From Methyloversatilis discipulorum (lineage in GTDB: Bacteria; Pseudomonadota; Gammaproteobacteria; Burkholderiales; Rhodocyclaceae): a stretch of DNA of 64,000 bases. Both the position numbers and the translations under genes were made by a program. Below are positions 38,597 to 52,800 of the stretch, in pieces. The notes beneath the pieces were generated by a model. The model saw only the letters and a list, made by a program, of their open reading frames with translations. It was not told the origin of the DNA and did no database searches. The stretch is from contig NZ_ARVV01000001.1 in NCBI RefSeq assembly GCF_000385375.1, positions 558,001 to 622,000 on the forward strand, written 5' to 3'. Position 1 is the stretch's first letter. Each line of letters opens with the position of its first letter.

Positions 38597-39853
38597 TCAG
38601 TTGCGCACGTGGCCGTCGCCGAGCACCACCCACTTCTGACTGGTCAGTCCATCCAGGCCGACCGGGCCGCGGGCGTGGATCTTGTCGGTCGAGATGCCGA
38701 TCTCTGCACCGAGCCCGTATTCGAAGCCGTCGGCGAAGCGGGTCGAGGCGTTGATCATGACCGACGCCGAATCGACCTCGCGGATGAAGCGCATCGCCCG
38801 CGTGTGGTTCTCGGTCACGATGGCGTCCGTGTGCTGCGAACTCCAGCGGTTGATGTGCTCGATCGCGTCGTCCAGCGAATCGACGATGCGCACCGCGAGG
38901 ATGGGGGCAAGGTATTCGGTCGCCCAGTCCTCGTCGGTGGCCGCCTTCATCGCCGGTACCAGCGCGCGCGCGCGCTCGCAGCCGCGCAGTTCGACGCCCT
39001 TGCCGAGGTAGATGTCGGCCAGTCGGCCAAGCACGCGCGGTGCCGCAGCGACATGCACCAGCAGCGTTTCCATCGTGTTGCAGGTGCCGTAGCGATGGGT
39101 CTTGGCGTTGTCGGCGATGCGCACCGCCTTGTCGTCATCGGCGAATTCGTCGATATAGACGTGGCAGTTGCCATCCAGATGCTTGATCACCGGCACCTTC
39201 GCTTCGCGGGAGATGCGCTCGATCAGACCTTTGCCGCCGCGCGGCACGATCACGTCGACGAACTGCGGCATCGTGATCAGCGCACCGACTGCCGCGCGAT
39301 CGGTGGTGTCGACCACCTGCACCGCCGTTTCCGGCAGACCGGCGGCAACCAGGCCTTCGCGTACGCAGGCGGCGACCGCCTGATTGCAGCGCGCTGCTTC
39401 CGAACCGCCGCGCAGGATGGCGGCGTTGCCGCTTTTCAGGCACAGGGCCGCGGCGTCGGCGGTCACGTTCGGCCGCGCTTCGTAGATGATGCCGATCACG
39501 CCGAGCGGCACACGCATCTTGCCCACCGTGATGCCGGTCGGGCGGCGCTTGAAGTCGGTCATTTCGCCGACCGGGTCGGGCAGCGCGGCGACCTGTTCCA
39601 AGCCCTGGGCCATCGCCTCGACGCCCTTCGCGGTCAGCGTGAGCCGGTCGATCATCGCCGCGTCCAGACCATTGGCGCGCGCCGCGTCGACGTCGGCCGC
39701 GTTGGCTTCGAGCAGCTGCGGCGCACGCTCGCGCAGCAGAGCGGCGATGCGGATCAGCGCGTCGTTCTTGGCGGCGGTGGATGCCTGCGACACGATGCGC
39801 GAGGCGGCGCGGGCCTGGCGGCCCAGCGTGTTCATGTAGTCCTGGATGTCCAT
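38597..39853 (-). CDS. proA: Glutamate-5-semialdehyde dehydrogenase (gamma-glutamyl phosphate reductase)
   Basis: 418-aa enzyme that makes glutamate-5-semialdehyde with NADPH, the second step of proline synthesis. The catalytic Cys is in [15 protein letters not shown], with other motifs in [14 protein letters not shown] and [15 protein letters not shown] 39853 ([15 protein letters not shown]) matches the family; the frame opens further to 39907. proB is not in the window. Confidence 0.96.
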   Translation of the reverse strand: MDIQDYMNTLGRQARAASRIVSQASTAAKNDALIRIAALLRERAPQLLEANAADVDAARANGLDAAMIDRLTLTAKGVEAMAQGLEQVAALPDPVGEMTDFKRRPTGITVGKMRVPLGVIGIIYEARPNVTADAAALCLKSGNAAILRGGSEAARCNQAVAACVREGLVAAGLPETAVQVVDTTDRAAVGALITMPQFVDVIVPRGGKGLIERISREAKVPVIKHLDGNCHVYIDEFADDDKAVRIADNAKTHRYGTCNTMETLLVHVAAAPRVLGRLADIYLGKGVELRGCERARALVPAMKAATDEDWATEYLAPILAVRIVDSLDDAIEHINRWSSQHTDAIVTENHTRAMRFIREVDSASVMINASTRFADGFEYGLGAEIGISTDKIHARGPVGLDGLTSQKWVVLGDGHVRN

Positions 39854-39949
39854 CTTGATTCCCGAAATGCTCAGACCGCGCACCCTATGGAAACTGCAGT
39901 CAAACACGGATGAAAGCAGAAAGCGCGGCGACTTGCCAGTCGGCCACGC

Positions 39950-40954
39950 TCAGCGTGCGCACAGTCGCAGCGTGATCTGCAGGAACTCGTCCCACACGTC
40001 GCCACGCGCTACGCCCTTGATCATGCGGTCCAGTCGCGCCGCCTGCATCAGCGCGGTGCGGGTGGCGGCCGAGGACAGGCGCTGCAGTGCCCGCTTGTAC
40101 GGTGACTGGCGGGCGCCGAAGATGCGCGCCGCGGACAGTGCGTCGTCGGCGCTGCGGCCGGCGTCCATTTCGGCGCGTGCCGTGGCCAGCACACGCAGTT
40201 CGGCGACGATGATCCACAACACCAGCGGAGCGGCCACGCCCTCGGCGCGCAGGCCGTCGAGCAGGCGGCTCGCGCGCGCGGCGTCGCCGGCGAGCAGCGC
40301 CTGGCGCAGGTCGTCGACGTCGTAGCGGGCGACATCCATCACCGCGTTGCGCACCTGTTCGAGCGTCAGTTCGCCTGGCGGATGCAGCAGCGCGAGCTTC
40401 ATCACTTCCTGATTGGCCGCCAGCAGATTGCCTTCGACGTGGCCGGCCATGAATTCCAGCGCTTCCGGTGTCGCGCTCTGCTGCTGACGGGCGAGCCGAC
40501 CGGCCAGCCAGGCCGGCAGGCGCGCAAGACCGGGCGCGTTCAGTTCCAGCTCCATGCCGGATTCGATCAGTGCGGCGAACCAGCTGCTCTTCTTCGCCTT
40601 CCAGTCCATCAGCGGCAGCGTCACCAGCGTGATCGTGCCGGCCGGCGGGTTCGCGGCGTAGCGGGCCAGCGCGTCGCTGCCTTCGCGGCCCGGCTTGCCG
40701 GTCGGAATGCGCAGGTCGATCAGCTTGTCGCCACCGAACAGCGACATATTGCCCGCCGCCTCGGCCAGCGCCGACCATTTGAAGTACTGCGTCACCACCA
40801 GCACCTCGCGCTCGCTGAAACCGCGCGTACGCGCGGCGGCGCGGATGGCGTCCGCCGCCTCGATCACCAGCAGCGGCTCGTCGCCGTGCAGCACGTAGAG
40901 CGGCGCGAGCGTGCCCTTCAGGTGGGCCTCGAGCTGTTCGGCGCGCAGCTGCAT
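39950..40954 (-). CDS. holA: DNA polymerase III delta subunit
   Basis: 334-aa clamp-loader subunit that opens the beta clamp. The N-terminus MQLRAEQLEAHLKGTLAPLYVLHGDEPLLVIEAADAIR, split by a degenerate nucleotide-binding loop, and the C-terminal collar domain (YDVDDLRQALLAGDAARA, SPYKRALQRL) fit HolA. It follows lptE by 5 bp in the common leuS-lptE-holA arrangement, and precedes proA by 96 bp. Confidence 0.95.
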   Translation of the reverse strand: MQLRAEQLEAHLKGTLAPLYVLHGDEPLLVIEAADAIRAAARTRGFSEREVLVVTQYFKWSALAEAAGNMSLFGGDKLIDLRIPTGKPGREGSDALARYAANPPAGTITLVTLPLMDWKAKKSSWFAALIESGMELELNAPGLARLPAWLAGRLARQQQSATPEALEFMAGHVEGNLLAANQEVMKLALLHPPGELTLEQVRNAVMDVARYDVDDLRQALLAGDAARASRLLDGLRAEGVAAPLVLWIIVAELRVLATARAEMDAGRSADDALSAARIFGARQSPYKRALQRLSSAATRTALMQAARLDRMIKGVARGDVWDEFLQITLRLCAR

Positions 40955-40959
40955 CGCGC

Positions 40960-41478
40960 TCAGGCGGGTTTGCGCTTGATCGCCTGCAGGCGGCGCAGCA
41001 ACTGCTGGATCAGGTCGGACTGCATTTCGTCGTACAGCACCTGCTCTTCCTGCTGCTTTGCCAGCATTTCGGAATCGCTGTAGGTCAGGTCGCGGCGCAG
41101 CTCGATCGACGCCACCGGCGCGATCTCGACATTGTTGCGATCGCGTACACGGAACGAGAAGCGCTGACGCAGTTGATATTCACGCACGCGGCCGGCCGAG
41201 TTCAGGCTCAGGATGACCTTTTCGACCTTGTTCTCGGTGATGTCGACGATGGCGTCGGCGGCTGACGGTTCGTCCGCCACCTGAGTCGAACTCTGTGTCT
41301 GTATCGCGCGGCGGATCTGCGTGGTCAGTTCCGTGTTGCTGCGGCTGCCGTTGATGTACAGCGTCTGGAAAGGCAGATCACGCACGCCGCGCAGGTGGAA
41401 GCCGCAGGCCGCCAGCGGAAGCGCGGCGGCGGCGACCAGCAGCAGGCTGCGGCGGGATGGGTTGGCGGGGGCGCTCAC
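40960..41478 (-). CDS. lptE: LPS-assembly lipoprotein LptE
   Basis: About 172-aa outer-membrane lipoprotein that plugs LptD during LPS insertion. The signal peptide ends in lipobox LPLAAC, followed by GFHLRGVRDLPFQTLYINGS, typical of LptE. Start choice: AGGAG at 41485-41489 touches the ATG at 41484 with no spacing but sits 6 nt before GTG 41478, so the GTG is the better-supported start. The frame even allows a GTG at 41499 overlapping the leuS end. It is transcribed with leuS and holA. Confidence 0.93.
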   Translation of the reverse strand: MSAPANPSRRSLLLVAAAALPLAACGFHLRGVRDLPFQTLYINGSRSNTELTTQIRRAIQTQSSTQVADEPSAADAIVDITENKVEKVILSLNSAGRVREYQLRQRFSFRVRDRNNVEIAPVASIELRRDLTYSDSEMLAKQQEEQVLYDEMQSDLIQQLLRRLQAIKRKPA

Positions 41479-41492
41479 GGGCATCTCCTGCT

Positions 41493-45150
<3,658 letters not shown>

Positions 45151-45273
45151 TGTTGTGGTCTCTCCCTGTTTGCGTTGTCCGGGTTAGACGCGACCGCCCT
45201 GCCCGGGGGCGGTTCCTCGCTGTAGGAGGAGGACTACACGCCCACGGGGCGCGACCGTCGGCAGGCAGCCCGG

Positions 45274-45279
45274 TAGAAT
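45274..45279 (+). promoter_or_regulatory. Putative -10 box of uvrD, leaderless configuration
   Basis: TAGAAT ends exactly 7 nt before the uvrD ATG (spacer CCGCCGC), which puts the expected transcription start on the A of ATG. No Shine-Dalgarno sequence is present. It is the same arrangement as at tsaD. Confidence 0.5.
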
Positions 45280-45286
45280 CCGCCGC

Positions 45287-47515
45287 ATGACATCCAACCC
45301 GCTTCTTTCCGGTCTGAACGAACAGCAGTTCCAGGCCGTCACGCTGCCGTCGCAGTCCGCACTCATTCTCGCGGGTGCCGGGTCGGGCAAAACGCGCGTG
45401 CTGACCACGCGCCTGGCCTGGCTCATTTCGACCGGCCAGGTGTCGCCGCACGGCATCCTCGCGGTCACCTTCACCAACAAGGCGGCCAAGGAAATGCTGG
45501 CGCGGCTGACCGCGATGCTGCCGATGAATGCACGCGGCCTGTGGATAGGCACTTTCCACGGTCTGTGCAACCGCATGCTGCGCGCGCACTGGAAGGAAGC
45601 CGGGCTGCCGCAGCTGTTCCAGATCCTCGATTCGGCCGACCAGCTGTCGGCCATCAAGCGCATGCTGAAGGCGCTGAACATCGACGACGAGAAATTCCCG
45701 GCGCGCGACCTGATGTACTTCATCAATTCGGCGAAGGAGCAGGGGCTGCGTCCGCACGAGGTCGAGGCCTTCGACGACTTCGCGCGCAAGCGGGTCGAGC
45801 TGTACCAGGCCTACGAGGCGCAGTGCCAGCGCGAGGGCGTGGTGGATTTCGCCGAGCTGCTGCTGCGCTGTCACGAGCTCCTGCAACGCAACGAGCCGAT
45901 ACGCGCCCACTACCAGCGCCGTTTCCGCCACATCCTGGTCGACGAGTTCCAGGACACCAACGTGCTGCAGTACCGCTGGCTCAAGCTGCTGGCTGGCCTC
46001 GGTACCGAAGGGCAGGCGGCGGTGATGGCGGTCGGCGACGACGACCAGAGCATCTACCGCTTCCGCGGCGCCGAGGTCGGCAATATGCGCGACTTCGAAC
46101 GCGAGTTCCATGTCGACAACGTCATCCGGCTGGAACAGAACTACCGCTCGCACGGCAACATCCTCGACGCCGCCAATGCGGTGATCAAGCACAACAGCGG
46201 GCGGCTCGGAAAGAACCTGTGGACCGAAGCCGGCCACGGCGAGCCGCTGCGCGTCTATGAAGCGTTCAACGACATCGAGGAAGCGCGCTGGGTGGTCGAG
46301 GAAATCAGGGCGCTGATACACGACGGCACCGCGCGCGATGACATTGCGCTGCTCTACCGCAGCAATGCGCAGTCGCGCGTACTCGAACACGCGCTGTTCT
46401 CGGCTGGCATTCCGTATCGCGTCTATGGCGGCCTGCGCTTCTTCGAGCGGCAGGAGGTCAAGCATGCGCTCGCCTACATGCGCCTGATCGCCAATCCGCA
46501 CGACGACACCGCGTTCACCCGCGTGGTCAATTTCCCGACCCGCGGCATCGGCGCGCGTTCGCTGGAACAGCTGCAGGACGCGGCGCAGGCGCATTCCACC
46601 AGCCTGTATGGCGCGCTGAATTTTCTGACCGGCAAGGCGGCGCAGTCGGTCGGTGCCTTCATCAAGCTGGTCGATCAGCTGCGTTTTGCCTGCGAAGGAC
46701 TGAAGCTGCCGGAAATGGTCGAGCAGGTGCTCGAACTGTCCGGCCTGCGCGCGCACTACCTGACCGAGAAGGAGGGTCAGGAGCGGGTGGCCAACCTCGA
46801 CGAAATCATCAATGCGGCCGCCAACTTCATTTCCGAGGAAGGCTATGCGCAGGTCGCCGCCGAGGACGAGGCGGCGCCGCCCGACCCGCTGTCCGCCTTC
46901 CTGTCGCACGCTTCGCTCGAAGCGGGCGAGCATCAGGCTGACGCCGGTCAGGCCGCGGTGCAGCTGATGACCGTGCATTCGGCCAAGGGGCTGGAATTCG
47001 ACGTGGTGTTCATCGGTGGTCTCGAAGAAGGCCTGTTTCCGCACGAGAACTCGGTGCTGGAGCGCGACGGTCTCGAAGAGGAGCGCCGGCTCATGTACGT
47101 CGCCATCACCCGCGCGCGCAAGCGGCTCTATCTGTCGTTCGCGCAGTCGCGCATGCTGCACGGACAGACCCGCTACAACCTGCGCAGCCGCTTCTTCGAC
47201 GAAATTCCCGCCGAACTGCTGAAGTGGCTCACGCCACCGGCCAGCGCGCGCGGTTACGGCGGCTTCGGCAGCAGCAGTGCCGCGCCGTCGGCACCGGCGA
47301 GCAGCAATCCGCGCAGCTTCGGCAGCGGCCGCCGGACCACCGCGGTCAATGACAGCGGCTTCCGCGTCGGCCAGCAGGTGAGCCACGCCAAGTTCGGCGC
47401 CGGCGTCATCGTCAATGCCGAGGGCTCGGGTTCGGATGCCCGGGTCCAGGTCAATTTCGGTGCGTCGGGCGTCAAGTGGCTGGCGCTCGCCGTGGCCAAG
47501 CTGTCGCCGGCCTGA
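45287..47515 (+). CDS. uvrD: DNA helicase II (UvrD/Rep family)
   Basis: 742-aa SF1 3'-to-5' helicase for mismatch and excision repair. Walker A is in ALILAGAGSGKTRVLTTRLAWL, motif Ia in VTFTNKAAKEM, motif II in VDEFQDTN, motif III in VGDDDQSIYRFRGA, and motif VI in MYVAITRARKRLYLS. The C-terminus has the Ser/Pro/Ala-rich linker and a Tudor-like end (VGQQVSHAKFGAGVIVNAEG) usual for UvrD/PcrA. It is followed 6 bp later by a Sel1 gene. Confidence 0.95.
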   Translation: MTSNPLLSGLNEQQFQAVTLPSQSALILAGAGSGKTRVLTTRLAWLISTGQVSPHGILAVTFTNKAAKEMLARLTAMLPMNARGLWIGTFHGLCNRMLRAHWKEAGLPQLFQILDSADQLSAIKRMLKALNIDDEKFPARDLMYFINSAKEQGLRPHEVEAFDDFARKRVELYQAYEAQCQREGVVDFAELLLRCHELLQRNEPIRAHYQRRFRHILVDEFQDTNVLQYRWLKLLAGLGTEGQAAVMAVGDDDQSIYRFRGAEVGNMRDFEREFHVDNVIRLEQNYRSHGNILDAANAVIKHNSGRLGKNLWTEAGHGEPLRVYEAFNDIEEARWVVEEIRALIHDGTARDDIALLYRSNAQSRVLEHALFSAGIPYRVYGGLRFFERQEVKHALAYMRLIANPHDDTAFTRVVNFPTRGIGARSLEQLQDAAQAHSTSLYGALNFLTGKAAQSVGAFIKLVDQLRFACEGLKLPEMVEQVLELSGLRAHYLTEKEGQERVANLDEIINAAANFISEEGYAQVAAEDEAAPPDPLSAFLSHASLEAGEHQADAGQAAVQLMTVHSAKGLEFDVVFIGGLEEGLFPHENSVLERDGLEEERRLMYVAITRARKRLYLSFAQSRMLHGQTRYNLRSRFFDEIPAELLKWLTPPASARGYGGFGSSSAAPSAPASSNPRSFGSGRRTTAVNDSGFRVGQQVSHAKFGAGVIVNAEGSGSDARVQVNFGASGVKWLALAVAKLSPA

Positions 47516-47521
47516 TCGCTC

Positions 47522-48418
47522 ATGAGCGTGCGCCTCCGCCTCTTCTGTTTCGCAGCGCTGCTGTCGGCAGCCGGCGCGGCTGCGGCGTCGGAACAGTGGC
47601 GTACCGCCCATCTGCGTGGCGAGTGCGATACGGCGCTGGCCGAGGCGCGTGGTGCCGCCGAGAAGGGCGAGCCGGAAGCGATGCTGCAGATGTCCGACTG
47701 GCATTTCTTCGGCACCTGCCTGGACAAGAACGACACCGAATCGGCGCGCTGGGCGCTGCTGTCGGCGGAGGCCGGGCTGGCGCGGGCGCAGGTCGTGGCC
47801 GGGCAGATCCGTGCCAGCGGCATCGGCGTCGAGCGCAATGCGGCCGAGGCACGCCGCTGGTACACACTGGCGGCCGAAGGCGGTGACCCGGAAGGCATGC
47901 TGTTGCTGGCCAAGCTGATCGAAGCCGATACCGCCGACCCGCTGGCGCCGGAACTGGCGCTGGCCTGGGTGCGGCGCGCGGCCGACAGGAACTACGCGCC
48001 GGCCTATGTCCATCTGGCGGCGATCTACAGCGGCGGCGGTGCCCAGACCGACTACGCGGAATCTGCGCGCTGGCTGGAGAAGGCGATGCAGGCGGGCTAC
48101 AGGGACAATTCGGTCTGGGTCGCCTGGTCCTGGGCCTGCCTCAATCTCGGCCGCTACGACGAAGTGCTGCAGGCGGCGACCAAGGTGCCGAACGACGCGC
48201 CGGAATTCAAGGCGGCGCAGATCAACCACGCGCACGCACTGTTGCTGAACGGACAGATAGGCAACGCGCGCGAGGTGTACGCCGCCAACATGACCCTGCG
48301 CGGCGCCGACGAATTCCGCCGCATCCTGCGCGAGGACTTCGCCGAACTGCGCCGTTCCGGACGCGATCACCCGGGCATGGCGCGCATCGAGAAGCTGTTC
48401 CTGACCGGCAAACCCTGA
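47522..48418 (+). CDS. Exported Sel1/TPR-repeat protein
   Basis: 298 aa. A signal peptide (1-22, ending AAAAS) precedes Sel1-like repeats (EKGEPEAMLQMSDWHFFGT; AGLARAQVVAGQIRASGIGVERNAAEARRWYTLAAEGGDPEGM; DRNYAPAYVHLAAIYSGGG), then more divergent TPR-like helices. It is probably a periplasmic scaffold; no enzymatic motif was seen. It lies 6 bp after uvrD and 5 bp before the next gene, so it is likely co-transcribed, although a functional link to DNA repair is not apparent. Confidence 0.82.
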   Translation: MSVRLRLFCFAALLSAAGAAAASEQWRTAHLRGECDTALAEARGAAEKGEPEAMLQMSDWHFFGTCLDKNDTESARWALLSAEAGLARAQVVAGQIRASGIGVERNAAEARRWYTLAAEGGDPEGMLLLAKLIEADTADPLAPELALAWVRRAADRNYAPAYVHLAAIYSGGGAQTDYAESARWLEKAMQAGYRDNSVWVAWSWACLNLGRYDEVLQAATKVPNDAPEFKAAQINHAHALLLNGQIGNAREVYAANMTLRGADEFRRILREDFAELRRSGRDHPGMARIEKLFLTGKP

Positions 48419-48423
48419 GCGAC

Positions 48424-49005
48424 GTGCACCGCGACCGCCATCGCAGCTATGCCGAACTGTCGTCCGCGCATCGCGAGGGCATCGACTACCACGTCACCGT
48501 AGAGCGACGCGGCAGCGGGGTCGCCATCGTCGCGCCGCATGGCGGGCGCATCGAGCGGGGCACTTCGGAGGTGGCGCGTGCAATCGCCGGCGACGACTTT
48601 GATCTCTACCTGTTCGAAGGCGCGTTGCCGACGATGAACTTCGAAACCCTGCACATTACGAGCACCCGCTTCGACGAGCCGCGCGCCCTGTCGCTGATCG
48701 CCGACTGCGACGCCGTGCTGGCGGTGCACGGCGTGGCCGATACCGGCGAGCGCGCGCTGCTCGGCGGCCGCGATCGTGCGCTCGCCTGCGCCATGGCCGA
48801 TCGTCTGTACGCACGCGGCGTGCTCGCGCAGACCAGCGGCCATCGCTACCCCGGCCTCGATCCGCGCAATCTGTGCAACCGGGGGCGGCAGGGCCGCGGC
48901 GTGCAGATCGAACTGAGCGACCGCTTGCGCGGCGGTCGCTACGAAAGGGCAGTGATCGATGCCGTTCGTGCTGCCCTGCATGGACGGGTCATGACGCGAC
49001 GCTAG
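48424..49005 (+). CDS. Poly-gamma-glutamate hydrolase (PghP)-like zinc peptidase
   Basis: 193 aa, GTG start. Family features are VAIVAPHGGRIERGTSEVARAI near residue 40, FETLHITSTRFDEP, the His in AVLAVHGVAD, and NLCNRGRQGRGVQIELS. Proteins of this type are known from Bacillus phages, where they degrade the polyglutamate capsule, and occur widely on bacterial chromosomes with unknown roles. No signal peptide. No phage genes surround it, so it is not evidence for a prophage. Confidence 0.82.
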   Translation: MHRDRHRSYAELSSAHREGIDYHVTVERRGSGVAIVAPHGGRIERGTSEVARAIAGDDFDLYLFEGALPTMNFETLHITSTRFDEPRALSLIADCDAVLAVHGVADTGERALLGGRDRALACAMADRLYARGVLAQTSGHRYPGLDPRNLCNRGRQGRGVQIELSDRLRGGRYERAVIDAVRAALHGRVMTRR

Positions 49006-49008
49006 AAT
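49003..49008 (+). promoter_or_regulatory. Putative -10 box of the SBP-GGDEF/EAL pair
   Basis: TAGAAT overlaps the upstream stop codon and lies 28 bp before the substrate-binding protein ATG. It belongs to the recurring box family; no clear -35. Confidence 0.4.
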
Positions 49009-49036
49009 GCAAAGCTGACCTCGTCAGCAACCCGTC

Positions 49037-49873
49037 ATGCGCACTCCCTACCTGCTTGCCGGATTCATCGTTGCCCTCGTCGCGCTGGTTCTCGGCCGGC
49101 TCATCCATGACGACTCAGCGCGCGCTGGCGACGTGCCGACGCTGCGTGCGCTGTATTCGATCGAGCCACCGTTCGCCTACATCGACGCGCGCGGCCGCGT
49201 CACCGGCGAGGCGCCCGAAATGCTGCGCGTGCTGGCCAAACGGGCCGGCCTCGGCGAGGTCGAGTTCATCCATACCGAGTTCGGCCAGTTGCTGCACGAT
49301 CTGCAGATCGGTCGCGCCGACATCGTCGCCAGTGGTCTGTTCGTGACGCCCGAGCGCGCGCAGCGCGCACGCTTCACCCGGCCGACCGCGCAGGTATCGT
49401 CGGCGCTGCTGGTGGGTGCCGGCAATCCGCTCGACCTGCATGGCCTCGACGACATCGCCGCGCACCCGGATGCGGTGCTGGCCGTCATCGACGGTGCGGT
49501 CGAACTGACCGTGGCCAAGCGTGCCGGGGTACCGCCCGCCCGCATACAGCGTCACGGCGACGCGACCAGCGCGGCGGTGGCGGTAATCGAGGGCCGGGCC
49601 GACGCGCTTGCTCTGTCCGACGTGTCCTTGCGCCACATGCTTGCGGTATCCGGTCTGACCGGCGTCGAACTGGCGCAGCCCTACCGGCCGCCGCAGCGCG
49701 AAGGGCGTGGCGAAGCGGGCTGGCCCGCCTTCGCGCTGCGTCCGCAGGACGAGGCGATGGCGCGCCGCATCGACGAGGCGATGGCCGGCTATCTCGGTTC
49801 GCCCGAGCATCGCGCACTGGTCGCCGCCTTCGGCTTCGGTCCGGACAACCTGCCGGCGCCGGCACAGCGATGA
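49037..49873 (+). CDS. Membrane-anchored extracellular solute-binding protein (family 3)
   Basis: 278 aa. An N-terminal helix (about 5-22) is followed by an SBP family 3 fold (LRALYSIEPPFAYIDARGRVTGEAPEML; LLHDLQIGRADIVASGLFVTPERAQ; AVIEGRADALALSDVSLRHML). No ABC permease or ATPase gene is nearby. Its last 4 bases overlap the start of the GGDEF/EAL gene (ATGA), so the two are translated together. This suggests it delivers ligand information to the c-di-GMP enzyme rather than to a transporter. Confidence 0.88.
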   Translation: MRTPYLLAGFIVALVALVLGRLIHDDSARAGDVPTLRALYSIEPPFAYIDARGRVTGEAPEMLRVLAKRAGLGEVEFIHTEFGQLLHDLQIGRADIVASGLFVTPERAQRARFTRPTAQVSSALLVGAGNPLDLHGLDDIAAHPDAVLAVIDGAVELTVAKRAGVPPARIQRHGDATSAAVAVIEGRADALALSDVSLRHMLAVSGLTGVELAQPYRPPQREGRGEAGWPAFALRPQDEAMARRIDEAMAGYLGSPEHRALVAAFGFGPDNLPAPAQR

Positions 49874-52800
49874 ACGGGCGCAGCGCAATGGCGGGCGGCC
49901 CGCCGGTATTCGGTCTCGCGCTGCTGCTTTGCGCCTGCATGGGCCTGATGACCTATGCGCACATGCGCTGGGACGACAGCCTTGCCGCCGCACTGACCGC
50001 GCGCGACAACCTGGCGCAGTCGCGCCGTTACGCGCTGCTTGCCCAGCTCGATACCGAGCGCCTGCTGACCGGCGTGACGACGATACCGCGCACCCGTGTG
50101 ATCGCCCATCTGGACCGTGCCCTCACGACCGCGCGCGACCTGCGCAGCGGCGGTGGTGCCATCGCCGGCTTCTCGGTGCGGGTGCCGGTGGCGGGCGACG
50201 TGGCCGCGGCCGCCGATGCCTACGTGGCGGCACTGGCCGATGCGCGCGCCATCATGGAACGCCAGCTCGACGGATTCGAAGCGGGCGGCAGCGCACTGCT
50301 GCTGGCGCAGCGCGCGGTCGATAGCCGTGCGGTCGCGCTGGAGGACGCATTGCTGCGCCATCTGGCGGCACAACGCCGGCTGCTGCGCCAGCACGACACG
50401 GCGACGCTGGCGCTGGTGGCGATCCTCGGCCTGCTCGTGCTGTTCTACCTGTACGTCGCGCACCGGCGTCGCGATGCCGCGGTCGATGCGCTGCTCGGCA
50501 GCGAGTCGCGTCTGCGCGCCTTCGTCGACAGCCTGCCCGAGGTCGCTTTCATGCTCGACCGCCACGGTCGCTACATCGAGTCTTTCGGCAATGGTGGCGC
50601 CTTGCTCGCGTCGCCGGCGGAAACCCTGGTCGGGCGCACCGTCGAGGAGGTGTTCCCGGCCGACGTGAGCAGCCGCTTCCTTGCCGTGATCCGACAGGCG
50701 CTGGCGCGGCAGCGCACGCAGTCCTACGAGTACACGCTGGCGCTGGCGGGCCGGCAGGTGGTGTTCGATGCCCGGGTGTCGCCGGTGCCGGGCAGCGACC
50801 GCGTTGTCTGGGTGTCGTGGGACGTGACGGCGCGCCGCCGCGCCGAGGCGCACGTGCAGGCGCTGGGCCGGCTGTACAACTTCCTCAGCCAGGTGAACCA
50901 GACCATCGTCTGGTCGGCCGACGAGGACGAACTGTTCGAGCGCATCTGTCGCGTCGCCATCGAGTTCGGCGCCTACCGCTTCGCCTGGATCATGCGTGCC
51001 GACGACAGCGGCACACTCGCGCTGCGCGCCAGCGCCGGCAGCGCGGTCGCCGACCGCGCTCAGCTGGTCAGCGCGTCGTCCACCGACGCCGGCAGCGTCA
51101 CCGCCGCCGTCATGCGCAGCGGCAAGCTGTGTCGCCTGTCGGCGCTCGACGGCGACGACGCGTGGATGCCGGCAGCGCGTGCCGCCGGCTGCATGGGCTA
51201 CGTCGGCCTGCCGATCCGCCTCGATGACAAGGTGGTTGCCGTGCTTGGCCTGATCGCGCGCGAAGTCGACCCGGAGGACGAGGACGAAGCGCGTCTGCTC
51301 GACGAAGTGATGATGGATCTGTCGTTCGCGGTGCGTCGCCTGCGCGACGACCGTGATCGCGCGCGCGCCGAACAGTCGGCGCGCCTGCTGGCGGCGGCAT
51401 TGCGCAGTACGCGCGATGGCGTTGTGGTGACCGACCTCGACGGCATCGTGGTTACAGTGAACGAGGCCTTCTGCGAGCTGAACGGTCTCGATCCGGCCGC
51501 CACCGAAGGATGCACGCTGGTGTCGCTGCTCGATGTCGAGGGCGCCGATGCGCTGTATGCCGACATCGATCGCGCGCTGCGCGGCGGCGGCTTCTGGCAG
51601 GGCGAGGTGGCGGCGCGGCGGCGCAACGGCGAAGCGTGGTCGGGCTGGCTGTCCTGCGCCACCGTGCGCGACGACGACGGCCGGGCGACCCACCGCGTCA
51701 GCGTGCTCACCGACATCACGCAGGCGCGGCGCACCGAGGAAATGCTGCATCACCTGTCGCAGTACGACCCGCTGACCGACCTGCCCAACCGCGTGCTCAT
51801 CCAGTCGCGCCTGATGCACGCGATCGATCTGGCCGCGCGGCGCGGCACGCGCGTGGCTGTGCTGTTCCTCGATCTGGACAATTTCAAGACCATCAACGAC
51901 GGCCTCGGCCACGCTGCCGGCGACGAGGTGCTTGCTGCCGTCGCGCAGCGCCTGCGCGCGCGCTTGCGCCGACAGGACACGCTGGGCCGGCAGGGCAGCG
52001 ACGAATTCGTGCTGCTGCTCGAAAACATCGACCAGCCGAGCGAGGCGGCGCTGGTTGCCCAGGGCGTGTTCGACAACCTGAGCGCACCGGTGCGTCTGGC
52101 CTCCGGTCAGGACATCTACCTGCAGGCCAGCATAGGCATCAGCCTCTACCCGGACAACGGCAACAGCGCCGAGGACCTGATCCGCGACGCCGACGCCGCG
52201 ATGTATCAGGCCAAGCGCAGCGGCCGCAACACGCTGCGCTTCTACACCGATGCCTACACCGATGAGGCGACGCGGCGGCTGTCGCTGGACACTGGCCTGC
52301 GGCGCGCGCTGGAGAACGACGAATTCGAGCTGCGCTTCCAGCCGCTGGTCGACCTGTCCGACGGTTCTCTGATCGGCGCCGAGGTGCTGGTGCGGCTGTC
52401 CGCCGCGGCCAGCGTGCACGCCGGTCCGTCGCAGTTCATCCCGATCATGGAAGCCAACGGACTGATCGTGCAGCTGGGCGAGCGCGTACGCGAGCTGGCC
52501 TGCCGGCAGGGGCGCGCCTGGCTCGACGCCGGTTACCGGCTCGGCACCTTGGCGGTCAACATGTCGGTCGCCGAAATACGTCGCGGCGGGCTGGAGCGGC
52601 GCATCGAGCGGCTGCTCGGCGACACCGGTTTTCCGGCCGCGCTGCTCGAACTCGAAGTGACCGAATCCAGCCTGATGGAACAGGGCGACGAGGCGCGTCA
52701 CTTCCTCGACGCGATCAAGCGCCTCGGCTTGCGCATGGCGATCGACGATTTCGGTACCGGCTACTCGTCGCTCGCCTACCTGAAGCGCCTGCCGGTCAAC

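Noticed and set aside
48424..49005. Prophage remnant suggested by a polyglutamate hydrolase-like gene
   Set aside because: No integrase, capsid, lysis or att-like repeats nearby; base composition and gene spacing match the neighbours.
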